64,000 nucleotides of DNA from Kaiparowitsia implicata GSE-PSE-MK54-09C (GTDB lineage Bacteria > Cyanobacteriota > Cyanobacteriia > Elainellales > Elainellaceae), in NCBI GenBank assembly GCA_019359435.1, contig JAHHHI010000071.1, forward strand, positions 50,867 through 114,866, read 5' to 3'. Shown here one piece after another: positions 1 through 8,525 of the stretch; the first letter of the stretch is position 1, and every line of letters begins with the position of its first letter. The translations under genes were made by a program, and so were the position numbers. The notes beneath the pieces are model-generated. The model made no database searches. It was given only the letters and a program-made list of their open reading frames with translations, and had not been told where the DNA came from.

Positions 1-1
1 G

Positions 2-115
2 CGCGCCATGCGAGAAAACTTTAGCTGGGATCAATCGGCTATAGAATACATCACTCTCTACCACCAGATTACGGGGATACCGGAAGAGACCGCTACCCAA
101 CCGGCGGGCCTTTGA
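2..115 (+). CDS. glgA: 3' end of a glycogen-synthase-like glycosyltransferase (partial)
   Basis: The window opens inside a plus-strand frame with no stop until the TGA at 113-115. The 37 visible residues include ENFSWDQSAIEYITLYHQ, which resembles the C-terminal helix of bacterial and cyanobacterial glycogen synthases (GT5 family), where an FSW..SA..Y..LY pattern closes the protein. Glycogen synthase transfers glucose from ADP-glucose to the growing glucan in the cytoplasm. The start and the catalytic domains lie outside the window, so the call rests on this tail alone; another GT4/GT5 glycosyltransferase is possible. Confidence 0.55.
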   Translation, partial: RAMRENFSWDQSAIEYITLYHQITGIPEETATQPAGL

Positions 116-209
116 TGGGTCGTGCAACGCTGAATTAACGCAAGCAGTTCAGACCTGTTGCCAAACCTGTTGCCAAACCTATTGTTAGTTGGAGTGAGGG
201 GCGATCGCC

Positions 210-1124
210 CTAGCTAGCACGCCGCATCGGAATCGTGAGAGGGTTACGCGAGTCCTTCAGCGCTTCCAAAAAGGCATAGACCGCTGGGGTATGCAGCGCG
301 TTGGGCAGCACCACCACCCGCACCACCCGTTCTAAAGGCACGGGCAGTCGCCGCACCTGGATTTTGGCAGGGATGGGCTCTGCCGCTAGCCGCGCCATGA
401 TAGACGCGCCCAGCCCCCGCATCACCATGCCGATCACGGTGGAATCTTCGTTGATTTTGTAGGCGACCTTGAGCGGTTGTTTCAGCAACGAAAAATGGTT
501 GTGGATAATCAGCGCACAGAAGTCACTATCCGGTGGCAGAATCATTGGAAATTTCTGCAATTCTTCCCAAGTGATGGGGTCAGAGGCCTGCGTGTCGGGC
601 GGCAGCAGCACTACATATTCATCCCGAAACAGCTCATGCGTTTCTAGGTCTTTTGTGGGTGGCAAGCAGATGATGCCAATGTCGATGAGACCCTTCATCA
701 GCGCGGGCTCAATGCCGTCGTCGCCCCGATATTCCGAGATTGAAATGTGAATATCAGGAAAGCGGGCTCGGAAGGTGGCGATCACCTCGGGCAACACATG
801 AGTCGCCACGCTGCGAAAGGCTCCAATGCGCACCTCACCGCCATCTAGCCCTTTGGCGAGGTTGGCTTCATGATCCATCACTTCAATCAAATGCAGCATT
901 TTGGCTGCATGCTGCACCATCCGCTCGCCCACGGGAGTCAGGGTGGCCCCATGCCGCCCTCGGGCAAACAACACCACGCCGAGTTCATCTTCTAGTGTGG
1001 CGATCGCATGACTCACCGCAGATTGCGAAATCCCCAAGTGCAGGCCAGCTTCGCTGAAATTTCCCTGTTCGGCAACTGCAGCCAAGGCACGTAATTGTGA
1101 GAGCTTGATGTTATCTCGATTCAT
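210..1124 (-). CDS. LysR-family transcriptional regulator
   Basis: At 304 residues this is a normal-length LysR-type regulator. The N-terminal winged helix-turn-helix is clear (about residues 7-65: KLSQLRALAAVAEQGNFSEA, then GISQSAVSHAIATLEDELGV). It is followed by a substrate-binding domain of the periplasmic-binding-protein fold (about 90-295), which in this family binds a small co-inducer. Such proteins act as tetramers on DNA. The co-inducer cannot be read from sequence. No divergently transcribed target gene lies close by: the next plus-strand gene starts about 420 bp away. The ATG at 1124 directly precedes the HTH and is the natural start. Confidence 0.9.
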   Translation of the reverse strand: MNRDNIKLSQLRALAAVAEQGNFSEAGLHLGISQSAVSHAIATLEDELGVVLFARGRHGATLTPVGERMVQHAAKMLHLIEVMDHEANLAKGLDGGEVRIGAFRSVATHVLPEVIATFRARFPDIHISISEYRGDDGIEPALMKGLIDIGIICLPPTKDLETHELFRDEYVVLLPPDTQASDPITWEELQKFPMILPPDSDFCALIIHNHFSLLKQPLKVAYKINEDSTVIGMVMRGLGASIMARLAAEPIPAKIQVRRLPVPLERVVRVVVLPNALHTPAVYAFLEALKDSRNPLTIPMRRAS

Positions 1125-1542
1125 AAAGCAAGCACCACCTATAACGTGTGTCTTGATTCTCGCTTAGATTATCGGGCGCACCAAGAAAAATCTATTCATT
1201 TCATTCATGACGTGCATCCATGCCGCCTGTTGATTAACTAATACATTGTTTCTAGTGTGAGAACACATTAGGCATCGCCCAGTCATCCCCATCAATCAGA
1301 GCTGATCGAGCTTGTGATTAATTAGATCGTTGAGAGCATAATGCTGGGAGTCTGATGCTGCACCAAGATTCAGTTTTCGAGTTTTAATCAAGCGTCTAAA
1401 TAAAGTTGATGTTGGGGATGCCACTGAGTGAGTCTAGGCAACTCAGCAGCCTTTCTAGAGTGGGCAAAGCTAGCTGCTCAACCCAGCATTCGCTTCGTCC
1501 AAAATCTTCTCACAATTCTTCTTCGCACTATAGGAGCGACCC
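1125..1542. other. divergent intergenic region
   Basis: These 418 bp separate the LysR gene (minus) from the small plus-strand gene at 1543. The part next to the LysR start is AT-rich and has a short direct repeat, ATTCATTTCATTCAT, at about 1194-1208. It probably holds the promoters for both directions. I see no RNA gene or strong hairpin. Confidence 0.5.
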
Positions 1543-1890
1543 ATGGAAAGCCTCCATAAAGTTTGGGGTGAGCGGTGTGTGCCCTCATCTAGTGATTTGG
1601 CTAGTAATCTAGAAAGTCTAAATGGGACTACAAGTGCAACCAGCACAGAGCGGCGGGATGTGGCAGGGCGGCAGTCGCGTAGAGCACCGCTGAGTGGATT
1701 GGGGGCGATCGCCCAGCGCTGGCTGACTCAGATGGCGGGCAGCACAGACCCACGCATTACCCAAACGTATGATTCCAACGGCCAGCCTCTGTGGACTGTC
1801 TATGACCCAATCACACACACCACAACGGCGTTAGCGTCGGAACAAGAAGTGCGCATCTGGTTAGATCAGCGCTATAACCAGATGCCTTAG
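1543..1890 (+). CDS. small conserved cyanobacterial-type protein, unknown function
   Basis: This 115-residue protein has a low-complexity, basic first half and a compact C-terminal part of about 50 residues containing YDSNGQPLWTVYDPITHTT and a final IWLDQRYNQ. The latter resembles small hypothetical proteins I associate with cyanobacteria, with a YD..G...W.VYDP motif that may form a small beta-sheet. An AGGAG box at 1532-1536, 6 nt before the ATG at 1543, supports this start. There is no signal peptide or membrane segment. The function is unknown. It lies 73 bp upstream of the UbiB-like kinase gene on the same strand. Confidence 0.7.
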   Translation: MESLHKVWGERCVPSSSDLASNLESLNGTTSATSTERRDVAGRQSRRAPLSGLGAIAQRWLTQMAGSTDPRITQTYDSNGQPLWTVYDPITHTTTALASEQEVRIWLDQRYNQMP

Positions 1891-1963
1891 TCTACTGTAG
1901 TGCTCGCTTCTGGCGCGACATCCGGATCAAGCGAACTCACGCTAGGCTAGGGATACATCCTGT

Positions 1964-3625
1964 ATGTGTTCATCCATGCTCACTCGCTTTGTTCAGACGG
2001 GGTCTCGCCAGGGAGAAATTGCTGAGGTTGTGCTGCGGCATGGCTGGGATTATATGCGACGGTTGCTCACTGGGGGCAAGGCTGACGAGCCTGCCCTGCC
2101 CACGCCCGCTGTGCTCCGCAACATTTTGGTTGATTTAGGGCCTGTCTTTGTGAAGCTGGGGCAGCTTTTGAGCACTCGCCCTGACCTCATGCCTCCGGCT
2201 TATATCGCGACTCTTAGCACTTTGCAAGCAGAGGTGCCACCCGTGCCTTGGGTAGAGATTGAGCAAATCTTGCGGCTGCAACTGCCCCAGCCGATGGACG
2301 AGGTGTTTGCCACGATCAACCACACGCCTGTGGCCGCAGGGTCTATTGCCCAAACCCACCGTGCCACCCTCAAAGACGGACGCGAAGTGGCGCTCAAGGT
2401 GCAGCGGCCTGGGCTGGATAGTATTGTAGAGCGTGATATTGCGTTGATTGGGGCGATCGCCAGCCTGGTTGCCCAAACCGAATTTGGCAAGCTCTATGAC
2501 GTCGTTACGCTAGCTGACGAGTTTGCTCAAGCGCTGCGAGCTGAGCTTATTTTTACGCAAGAAGCCCGCTACACCGACAAGCTGCGCGCCAATCTCGCCA
2601 ATAGCAAGTGGGTAGACCCCAGCAAGCTGACGGTTCCTGGCATTGTGTGGGAGCTGACCAGTGACTACTTGCTGGTGATGGACTGGCTGGATGGGGTGCC
2701 ATTGCTCACGGCACCCTTTGCCAGAGATCTATCTGGTGCTAGCCTGCCCCAGCGCAAAGTCGTCGCCGATCTGCTGCTGCGGGCGTTCTTTCAGCAGGTG
2801 TGTTTGGATGGGTTTTTCCATGCAGACCCTCATCCCGGCAATTTGTTCTATTTAGCCGATGGACGAGTAGCCCTGTTGGACTGCGGCATGGTGGGGCGGC
2901 TTGATCCCCTAACGCAGGAAGTATTGCTAGAACTGATCTTGGCGATTGTCAGCCGCGATGCTCAGCGCTGTGCCCAACTCACGCTGAAGCTGTCGCCCTC
3001 TAATGAGCGGGTTAACCTCAGCCGACTAGAGAATGATTATGATCGGCTGCTGCGGCAATATTACAGCGCCACCCTGTCAGAGCTAAATTTTAGTCAGCTA
3101 TTCTACGAAGTGCTGCAGACGGCGCGTAAAAACCGCATTCGAGTGCCGGGGAATTTGGGCCTGTGTGCAAAGGCGATCGCCAATCTAGAAGGGGTGGCGC
3201 ATACCCTCGACCCTGAGTTCAACTTCCCCGAACAAATTCGCCCCCTGATGACCGACCTATTTCGGCAGCAGTTGGTGGGAGATGCTCCCATGCCCGCCTT
3301 TTTTCGCACATTGCTAGATATGAAGGCGCTCACACTGCAATCGCCTCGACAGCTAGAGCTGCTGCTCGATCGGGTCACGTCTGAGACCTTGCAATGGAAC
3401 ATCAGCATTCTAGAGCTAGACGGCATTCGACGCACGGTAGACAGCAGCGCCAACCGCCTTTCTTTTAGCATTGTGGTAGGGTCGCTGATTATTGGTGCGG
3501 CTGTGGTCTCATCGCGCACAGGGGTAGGGCAGATGCTGTGGTTGAGTGATGCGCTGTTCGCCGTCGCTAGTTTTTTGGGGCTGTGGCTCGCAATTAGCAT
3601 TCTCCGCAGTGGCCGATTGCGATGA
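1964..3625 (+). CDS. ABC1/UbiB-family (AarF) atypical protein kinase-like protein
   Basis: This 553-residue protein has the hallmarks of the UbiB/ABC1/ADCK family: the KxGQ motif (FVKLGQLLSTRPD, about 62-74), an Ala-rich loop in place of the glycine loop (AAGSIAQ, 124-130), the ATP lysine in EVALKVQ (K145), the catalytic-type motif HADPHPGN (about 287-295) and the metal-binding DCG (about 306). Two C-terminal hydrophobic stretches (about 500-545) suggest membrane anchoring. Family members support ubiquinone or plastoquinone and other prenyl-lipid metabolism, probably as ATPases rather than protein kinases. Cyanobacteria carry several paralogues, so the exact pathway is uncertain. The next gene starts 26 bp downstream and may be co-transcribed. 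Confidence 0.92.
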   Translation: MCSSMLTRFVQTGSRQGEIAEVVLRHGWDYMRRLLTGGKADEPALPTPAVLRNILVDLGPVFVKLGQLLSTRPDLMPPAYIATLSTLQAEVPPVPWVEIEQILRLQLPQPMDEVFATINHTPVAAGSIAQTHRATLKDGREVALKVQRPGLDSIVERDIALIGAIASLVAQTEFGKLYDVVTLADEFAQALRAELIFTQEARYTDKLRANLANSKWVDPSKLTVPGIVWELTSDYLLVMDWLDGVPLLTAPFARDLSGASLPQRKVVADLLLRAFFQQVCLDGFFHADPHPGNLFYLADGRVALLDCGMVGRLDPLTQEVLLELILAIVSRDAQRCAQLTLKLSPSNERVNLSRLENDYDRLLRQYYSATLSELNFSQLFYEVLQTARKNRIRVPGNLGLCAKAIANLEGVAHTLDPEFNFPEQIRPLMTDLFRQQLVGDAPMPAFFRTLLDMKALTLQSPRQLELLLDRVTSETLQWNISILELDGIRRTVDSSANRLSFSIVVGSLIIGAAVVSSRTGVGQMLWLSDALFAVASFLGLWLAISILRSGRLR

Positions 3626-3650
3626 CTCATTACACCAAGAGGATGCCAGT

Positions 3651-3890
3651 ATGTCGAAGATTAATGTGAGTGTGGCGATCGCTGATGAGCACTTAGACCA
3701 TATTTCAGCCGTCGCTGAGGCGTTGCAATCCCATGGATTAACGGTGCTCTCTATTATGGAAATGCTGGGTGTTGTGACGGGGGTATGTGACGACTCTATG
3801 GTGGGCACCTTAAGAACTGTGAACGGCGTCGACAGTGTAGAAGTCGGCCAAACCTTTCATCTCGCACCGCCCGATTCGTCAGTGCAGTGA
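3651..3890 (+). CDS. small protein often labelled ketohydroxyglutarate aldolase in cyanobacteria
   Basis: The ATG at 3651 gives a 79-residue protein beginning MSKINVSVAIADEHLDHIS and ending in LAPPDSSVQ. A longer reading of the frame would overlap the preceding kinase gene. This type of protein is conserved in cyanobacteria and is widely labelled ketohydroxyglutarate aldolase, but at 79 residues it is far too short for a KDPG/KHG aldolase barrel and has no Schiff-base lysine context. Its pattern (beta strand, helix, then a glycine-containing strand, GVVTGVCDD) looks like a small ferredoxin-like alpha/beta fold, comparable to subtilisin-propeptide domains. I treat the aldolase label as doubtful and the function as unknown. 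Confidence 0.8.
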   Translation: MSKINVSVAIADEHLDHISAVAEALQSHGLTVLSIMEMLGVVTGVCDDSMVGTLRTVNGVDSVEVGQTFHLAPPDSSVQ

Positions 3891-4074
3891 AGTGCAGCAA
3901 CACATAGGATATCTCGACCGCACGCCTACTGAGCACACACGATCTAGACAAACCACAGCAGACTATAGTGTGAGGCGAAAAGTAGCTTAGCCGTGTAGCT
4001 AGCGTTAGGTCTATCCTGGTATCTCCCGCATCCCATAAATTTGCCGCTGGACAGGCGGGAGGAGGATTGCTGTG

Positions 4075-4094
4075 AAACCCCTGCGCAGGGGTTT
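4075..4094. terminator. palindrome followed by T-run, probable terminator
   Basis: AAACCCCTGC is directly followed by its reverse complement GCAGGGGTTT, then TTG. It lies 185 bp after the small gene ending at 3890 and could end that plus-strand transcript. Confidence 0.55.
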
Positions 4095-4153
4095 TGCGAT
4101 AATAAAAAATTAAACCAGTGCTTCAATCGCCATAACCCATGCACTATCCCAAA

Positions 4154-4200
4154 CCACGTGAGGGGGGCAGATAAAAAACTTATCTGCCCCCCTCACGTGG
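4154..4200. terminator. perfect 21-bp hairpin between convergent genes
   Basis: The left arm (4154-4174) starts CCACGTGAGGGGGGCAGATA and the right arm (4180-4200) is its exact reverse complement, with a 5-nt A-rich loop. It lies between the 3' ends of the plus-strand gene ending at 3890 and the minus-strand Fur-family gene ending at 4259, so it may serve as a bidirectional terminator. The arms have no strong U-tract outside them, so a repeat-element origin is also possible. Confidence 0.6.
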
Positions 4201-4258
4201 TCTAAAACTTTTGGTTTGACATTTCCCTTAATCGCCAACCCAAGCTAGGATGCCCACG

Positions 4259-4711
4259 CTAGGCAGACAGATTTTCGGGATTACGGTAGCCAAAAAAGTC
4301 AATTTTATAGTTAGCAATTTTAACGCCCGTTTGCGCTTCAATCTGTTGCAGCAGGTCGGCAGGTAGGTCTACGTGCACGTCAATGATTTGATTGGTGTCG
4401 AGGCAGTTGATGTGGCTGTGGGGATCGCTGATATTGCCGTAGAGGCGTCCATCAGCCCGATCAATGCACTCGATGATGCCATTTTGTGACAATGCTTCTA
4501 GGTTTTGATAAACCGAGGTGTGTCCAATATCTTTGCCTTTTTGGTTAAGCCGATCGTAAATTTCGCGTGCAGAGAGGTGCTCTCGCTGCTGCCAAAGCAA
4601 CTCTAGGATAAAGCGGCGCTGTTTACTTACGCGCATCCCTAGCAATTGACAACGATCGAGAGCGTCTTCTAATGAACGAATTGGCCGTTGAGTTACATCA
4701 TCGGTAGCCAT
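4259..4711 (-). CDS. Fur-family repressor, PerR/FurC-like
   Basis: This 150-residue protein has the Fur winged-helix domain (about 15-95, with GMRVSKQRRFILELLWQQ and the recognition region GHTSVYQNLEALSQNGII) followed by a short dimerisation domain. It lacks the paired CxxC motifs that hold structural zinc in many Fur proteins. The metal-site region reads SDPHSHINC. This matches my memory of the cyanobacterial peroxide regulator PerR (FurC of Anabaena), which represses peroxide-defence genes until metal-catalysed oxidation. No peroxidase gene is adjacent, so the PerR assignment rests on sequence type only; Fur or Zur is less likely. Long intergenic DNA upstream probably contains its promoter. 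Confidence 0.85.
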   Translation of the reverse strand: MATDDVTQRPIRSLEDALDRCQLLGMRVSKQRRFILELLWQQREHLSAREIYDRLNQKGKDIGHTSVYQNLEALSQNGIIECIDRADGRLYGNISDPHSHINCLDTNQIIDVHVDLPADLLQQIEAQTGVKIANYKIDFFGYRNPENLSA

Positions 4712-5814
4712 GGTTTTAAGCGGGTCCTCTCTACCTAAAAGCTGATTTAATCACAAGTTAAAGATAAGCCTCTCCATTCTAGTTGGGGCTAACCCAGTCG
4801 ATCTAGAAATCAAGGCGTTTTGAGCAGTTATGGGCAAATTGGGGCGATCGCCCACTGCTGACCTATCCTCACAGGTGCGGCTGCATGAATCGCGTTCGCT
4901 TTCAATGAGAAGGCTTATCCATACTCACTACCACTTTAACTTAAAGTTCAAGAAACTGTCTATGACAGGATTTATTAGTAGATAGCATAAGTTCGATGCC
5001 AAACCGTTCCGCCTGCGTCGCGAGCAGAGCGGTTTTATACATCTGCCGAACTGACGGAATAGACAGGCAATAACCAGGGGTCTCGTAAGCATTTAGTTGT
5101 ATACGGATCTTACTAGCGTGTCATAACGTTAGGCAGAACGCTAAACCTTACCGAACCGTGCATGACCGAACTGTGCATGATTGTGCGAATTGCATCGTTT
5201 ATTTCAAATCTGCTTTCTTTCCTGCTGGCTGGCTTGAGCCGATTCTCTGAGTCTGATTCTCAGATTTGATCACGAGCAGCTCTAAAAATAGGCCTGAAAA
5301 ATAAGATTTTGAGGGTGAGACTTGAGTGGCAGACCATACGTTGATTCATGGGCTCATATATGATCTTGAACCTCTGCACTAGTGGACTTAGCTGTTAAGC
5401 GATGCGTTCGTATATGAGTTCTAAAAATGTGTTCTGAATAACATTTTTATTAATTGCTATTGATGGTGAGCAGATTTTTTTTGGGTGCTTAATCTAATAT
5501 TAACCCCGGTTTAGGAGGTATGGCTTTGGAGCGCATATAGGGTGAGCGATCGCCCATGAAGCAATTAACGCGCTACATATAGACTACTGGGAGAGGTCGT
5601 GAATCGCACCTAAAAGTTCGAGATGGACATATTGCACAAAAGATGTATCAGTTTTGCTGACATCGCAATGCTAATCATCAATAGATCGGCTATGATGACA
5701 GCGAAGTAAGGTTCGCAATCATTTGCTGGACAGCGATCGCACATTGTGTATATTGCAGGTTAAGTGCAATGCATTGTTGAACTGCCCCCGCTTGTTTAGG
5801 TTTTGGAGTTCGTC
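4712..5814. other. 1.1-kb divergent intergenic region, long leader of the RNA-binding protein gene
   Basis: No convincing gene is present. The stretch separates the Fur-family gene (minus) from the RRM gene (plus). It contains a tandem 15-bp repeat (5151-5180), an imperfect palindrome around 4999-5034 (AAACCG...CGGTTT ends), two HIP1 sites near 4844 and 5549, and several short frames of fewer than 30 codons, one preceded by AGGAGG at about 5514. Cyanobacterial rbp genes are cold-regulated and may have structured leaders, so a long 5' untranslated region or an unrecognised small RNA is plausible, but nothing here identifies one. Confidence 0.5.
5151..5180. repeat. tandem 15-bp direct repeat (2 units)
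   Basis: CCGAACCGTGCATGA is followed immediately by CCGAACTGTGCATGA, differing at one base. It lies in the long spacer between the Fur-family and RRM genes. It could be a protein-binding site or a slippage product. Confidence 0.6.
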
Positions 5815-6099
5815 GTGACCATCTACATTGGCAACCTGTCTTTTCAGGCAACCGAAGAAGATCTTCGCGAGGTCTTTGCAGACTACGGTGAAGTCGTTCG
5901 CGTTAGTCTGCCAACAGATCGCGAAACGGGTAAGAAAAGAGGCTTCGCATTTGTTGAAATGAACGATGAGGCGGCTGAAGATAAGGCCATCGAGGAACTT
6001 GATGGCGCTGAGTGGATGGGTCGCGAGATTCGGGTCAACAAGGCTAAGCCGCGTGAAACGGGGAATCGACCGGTGCGCCGTGTTGAGAACCTTTCCTAA
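5815..6099 (+). CDS. RRM-type RNA-binding protein (cyanobacterial Rbp)
   Basis: The protein is a single RNA-recognition motif with the two RNP signatures intact: RNP2 as IYIGNL at the N-terminus and RNP1 as KRGFAFVEM in the middle, then a short basic tail. Cyanobacterial Rbp proteins of this size bind RNA in the cytoplasm; several are cold-induced and some take part in mRNA localisation near thylakoids. The frame opens at a TTG (5803), but the GTG at 5815 gives the usual family start (MTIYIGNLS) and has GGAG 6 nt upstream, so I prefer 94 residues. The gene stands alone, behind a very long upstream spacer. Confidence 0.93.
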   Translation: MTIYIGNLSFQATEEDLREVFADYGEVVRVSLPTDRETGKKRGFAFVEMNDEAAEDKAIEELDGAEWMGREIRVNKAKPRETGNRPVRRVENLS

Positions 6100-6522
6100 T
6101 TTTCCATACCCGTTATAGTCCAGTTACAGTCCAGCGCTGCTTTTAATCGGTCAGGCGATGTAGTTTTTCCCTGAGTTTTATGCCGTCAGATCCATGAGCA
6201 AATCAAGCTGGCGCGATATGAGAAGTAAGCGGCTCTGGCGGCGATAACGAAGATGTCGCTAACTTCCAGAGGCGCTGCTGTTTTGGCTAGTTGTGTAGGG
6301 GGATGAGGTTCGAGAGAAGCCGAATTCTTTTGCGCCCATTGGACTGATTGCCTGTCATCGGCTAATACGGCGTTGAGCAGGCTGAGGTCTATGAGTCGAG
6401 ACTGTCGGATCGTCAGATAGATCGCGGGTAAATCACGGGGAAATGGTGCGATCGCCCCGTTCCTGTGAGACGCTAGCAGTACTCCCCAGCGGCGGTTGCG
6501 CCTGCGATCTCGGTATCTGGCT
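6100..6522. other. intergenic region
   Basis: These 423 bp lie between the RRM gene and the GTPase gene. I see no gene, tRNA or strong terminator hairpin; one HIP1-type site lies near 6448. The promoter of the GTPase gene is presumably here. Confidence 0.4.
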
Positions 6523-8043
6523 ATGTCACACTCTCGGCTGCTTCAACTCATCCTTGCTCTGCTGGTGGGGCTGGGCCTGCTGCTGTGGTTGGTGAATGTC
6601 TTAATTGGCATTTATAGCGGCTTGTCTGCCGTTTCGCCAGGGCTGGCGATCGCCGTTATTGGCGTTGTGCTGCTGCTGGTGTTGGGGTTGCTGGCTGCAC
6701 TCGGCTATTACGGCTATCTATTTCTACGCCCCAAGCGCCGACCGTCGCCGCCGCCGCTCCCTAAAGAAAAATCAGGAGTGACTACAGAAACCCTGAAGGC
6801 GGTGCAGCAGCAAGCTAGCCAGGTGCAAGATGAGATCTCGCGGCAGGCATTGCTGGAGCGATCGCGCCAAATTGAAGAATACCTAGCTCGCGGCGAAATT
6901 CGCGTGGTGGTCTTCGGCACGGGATCAGCCGGCAAGACCTCTCTGATCAATGCCATGGTGGGCTATGTCACGGGGGATGTGGGGGCGGCGATGGGCACGA
7001 CTGCGGTGGCGCAAACCGTGACGCTGCGCTTGCGCGGGGTAGACCGCGAAATTTGGTTGACCGATACTCCCGGCATCTTAGAAGCCGGAGTGGCGGGCAC
7101 AGGGCGCGAGCAGGCAGCACGTCAATTGGCAGCAGAGGCTGATCTGCTGCTATTTGTATTGGATAGCGACCTGCGCCGATCGGAGTTTGATCCGCTACGA
7201 TCGCTCGCAGATATTGGCAAGCGATCGATTCTAGTGTTTAACAAAACCGATCGCTATCCCGACGATGAAGTGGCCGCAATTGTGGCACATTTGCGGCAGC
7301 GCGTTCGTGAGTTCATTGCGCCGGTAGATGTGGTGACGGTGGCGGCCAATCCTCAACCGGTGACGTTAGACAGTGGCGATCGCCTCCAGCCTGATCCCGA
7401 AATTTTGCCCCTCATGCGGCGCATGGCGGATGTGCTGCGAGCAGAAGGCGAGGAGCTAATTGCCGATAACTTGCTGCTGAAATCACACCGATTGGGCGAA
7501 GAAGCACGGCACCTGCTTGACCAACAGCGTCACCGTCAGGCTGAACAAGTGGTCGATCGCTATCAGTGGATTGGTGCGGGAGTTGTGTCGATCACCCCGT
7601 TACCGATGGTGGATCTGTTAGCGGCAGCGGCAGTCAACGCTCAAATGGTGGTAGAAATTGGCAAAATTTATGAGTGCGACCTCAACGTAGAGCGCGGTAA
7701 AGAACTGGCGGTTTCTCTGGCTCGAACGCTGGTCAGCTTGGGCGTTGTGAGCGGCGCTATTGAATTGCTGACGCTGGCGCTACAAACGAACGTCGGCACT
7801 TTTTTGATTGGTCGTGCCATTCAGGGTGCAACGGCTGCGTATCTCACCCGCATTGCGGGCAAAAGCTTTATTGAATACTTTCGGCGAGATCAAACCTGGG
7901 GTGATGGCGGCATCTCACAGGTGGTGCAAGAACAGTTTCAGCTCAATCGCCGCGATGAGTTTATCAAACGCTTTGCTCAAGAGGCGATCGCCCGCGTGCT
8001 AGACCCCCTACGCGCCCAAAACGAGGGTGATGAAATCGAATAA
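6523..8043 (+). CDS. membrane-anchored Era-like GTPase with DUF697 domain
   Basis: The ATG at 6523 gives 506 residues; a TTG nine codons upstream is less likely. Two N-terminal transmembrane helices (about 5-75) are followed by a proline-rich linker and a GTPase domain with Walker A GTGSAGKTS, a G3 motif in DTPG and G4 NKTD. The C-terminal part, from YQWIGAGVVSITPLPMVDLL onward, looks like DUF697, a hydrophobic helical domain found in YcjF-type and related GTPases. Such proteins sit at the cytoplasmic face of membranes; their cellular role in cyanobacteria is not established. The gene is monocistronic and ends before two hairpins that separate it from the convergent peptide genes. Confidence 0.85.
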   Translation: MSHSRLLQLILALLVGLGLLLWLVNVLIGIYSGLSAVSPGLAIAVIGVVLLLVLGLLAALGYYGYLFLRPKRRPSPPPLPKEKSGVTTETLKAVQQQASQVQDEISRQALLERSRQIEEYLARGEIRVVVFGTGSAGKTSLINAMVGYVTGDVGAAMGTTAVAQTVTLRLRGVDREIWLTDTPGILEAGVAGTGREQAARQLAAEADLLLFVLDSDLRRSEFDPLRSLADIGKRSILVFNKTDRYPDDEVAAIVAHLRQRVREFIAPVDVVTVAANPQPVTLDSGDRLQPDPEILPLMRRMADVLRAEGEELIADNLLLKSHRLGEEARHLLDQQRHRQAEQVVDRYQWIGAGVVSITPLPMVDLLAAAAVNAQMVVEIGKIYECDLNVERGKELAVSLARTLVSLGVVSGAIELLTLALQTNVGTFLIGRAIQGATAAYLTRIAGKSFIEYFRRDQTWGDGGISQVVQEQFQLNRRDEFIKRFAQEAIARVLDPLRAQNEGDEIE

Positions 8044-8058
8044 ATCATCCTCAAGCAG

Positions 8059-8097
8059 GCAAGGCATGGTTCGTAGATTCAACAAACCATGCCTTGC
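8059..8097. terminator. hairpin downstream of the GTPase gene
   Basis: GCAAGGCATGGTT pairs with AACCATGCCTTGC (13-bp perfect stem). It starts 16 bp after the GTPase stop codon and is a probable terminator for the plus strand. Confidence 0.6.
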
Positions 8098-8144
8098 TGG
8101 ACGAGATATCGATAGTTTATGTTGCCGAGACACCGGGCGGAGGG

Positions 8145-8181
8145 TGTAGTGGAACCTTTGTTTAGTCGGAGTTCCACTACA
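8145..8181. terminator. hairpin downstream of the peptide genes
   Basis: TGTAGTGGAAC pairs with GTTCCACTACA across a 15-nt loop. It lies 15 bp beyond the stop codon of the minus-strand peptide gene and probably terminates that transcript. Confidence 0.55.
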
Positions 8182-8195
8182 TGCCTTTGGGTGTA

Positions 8196-8348
8196 TTAAC
8201 GGCCAGCCGCGCCGCCCGACCCCACACAGAAGTTGCCATTGCGGGGGCAGGTCTCGGTGTCAATATTGCCGCCGATGGCGAATGCGGCAGGGGCGATCGC
8301 CCCAGAGATAGCCAATACTGACAATGCAGCAAGAATTAAACGTTTCAT
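8196..8348 (-). CDS. 50-residue secreted two-cysteine peptide (copy 1)
   Basis: The ATG at 8348 has AGGAG 7 nt upstream (8356-8360). The 50-residue product has a Sec signal peptide (MKR, then LILAALSVLAISGAIAP) with an AFA-type cleavage site around residue 24. The mature part is about 26 residues and contains NIDTETCPRNGNFCVGSGGA, with two cysteines six residues apart that could form a disulfide. It is a tandem paralogue of the gene at 8526-8678. I do not recognise a family; candidate roles are a signalling or bacteriocin-like peptide or a periplasmic structural peptide, none of which the sequence proves. Confidence 0.8.
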   Translation of the reverse strand: MKRLILAALSVLAISGAIAPAAFAIGGNIDTETCPRNGNFCVGSGGAAGR

Positions 8349-8525
8349 AGGAACTCTCCTAAACTAAATACAGCAAATAGTTTTCGCATGGTCTTAGCAC
8401 TCCTGCTTAAATCGAGGCGTGGCCTCAAACCCCATGGATGCAAGAGATATCTCAATGGATGCAGCAGCGGGTGAATAAGACAGAATGAAGGTAGATTCGC
8501 TTTAGTCACCCTTACGCTAGACATC

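Noticed and set aside
3546..3650. Longer version of the 79-residue protein starting inside the UbiB-like gene
   Set aside because: The overlap with the kinase C-terminus and the family start MSKINVSVAIADEH favour the ATG at 3651.
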